From: Typhlomys cinereus
Lineage: Eukaryota > Chordata > Mammalia > Rodentia > Platacanthomyidae
Reading direction: 5' to 3'
Length of the DNA stretch: 64,000 bases
Assembly: GCA_023101885.1 (NCBI GenBank)
Contig: JALPQD010000360.1
Location: 1,724,074-1,788,073 of the forward strand
Both the position numbers and the translations under genes were made by a program. Below the pieces are notes generated by a model. That model was not told the origin of the DNA. It did no database searches and worked only from the letters and a program-made list of their open reading frames with translations. The stretch's first letter is position 1; every line of letters begins with the position of its first letter. This document shows, piece by piece, positions 63,831 through 64,000 of the stretch.

Positions 63831-64000
63831 AGGTCACATTACATCCTCAACTGATTTTCTTAACAATTCAAGCCTCACTTGACAAAATACAAAGAGTAAG
63901 TAATTCTATATATTACTTATATCACACACACACACACAGCAATATATCCAAATATAAAGAATAGATAAGTCTGACATCTGAAAATTATCCTCTGACCTTC

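Overview
The window is nuclear DNA from a mammal, almost certainly a rodent. It holds introns with GT/AG boundaries, B1 elements, many copies of a tRNA-derived B2-superfamily SINE, L1, MIR/L2 and LTR-element fossils, and long (CA)n, (GA)n, (CCTT)n and (ATCC)n tracts. The commonest SINE has a B2-like tRNA head (box A about TGGCTCAGGGGTTAAG) but its body is not that of mouse B2 as I know it. A rodent outside mouse and rat is therefore likely. A DIP-type B2 relative (jerboas and allies) is one possibility, but this is an inference.

Positions 1 to about 25,400 (+ strand) hold the 3' half of Tnrc6a (GW182), the scaffold that links Argonaute-bound microRNAs to poly(A)-binding protein and the CCR4-NOT and PAN2-PAN3 deadenylases. 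I resolve 18 coding exons with consistent phases. Together they encode 844 residues: a 33-nt basic microexon, the Q-rich region, the PAM2 motif, the tryptophan-containing silencing region, the RRM fold and the C-terminal tail. The stop is at 22954-22956. A 2.4-kb 3' UTR follows, with several AATAAA signals and four miR-30 seed matches. The N-terminal Argonaute-binding part lies upstream of the window.

Positions 25,400 to 64,000 contain no gene I can prove. The largest unit is an old, broken endogenous retrovirus on the minus strand (about 42,929-50,236). It has two LTRs, a tRNA-Phe-type primer-binding site, a polypurine tract, gag and env remnants, and a middle where I see no pol. The rest is a mosaic of SINEs, L1 and LTR fragments, ancient mammalian repeats and simple-sequence tracts. 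A GC-rich block at about 52.44-53.01 kb with tandem splice-donor-like sites is a candidate first exon and promoter. By mammalian gene order (TNRC6A followed by SLC5A11) it could be Slc5a11, but no SLC5A11 coding sequence is visible. Exon-like open patches on the minus strand near 40.6-40.8 kb and 51.3-51.6 kb are unassigned.

I find no operon, CRISPR array, phage or evidently new defence or biosynthetic system. The items most worth a second look are the miR-30 site cluster, the retroviral fossil, the basic microexon, a NAGNAG acceptor, a retrocopy with a clean target-site duplication, and the exon-like minus-strand patches.
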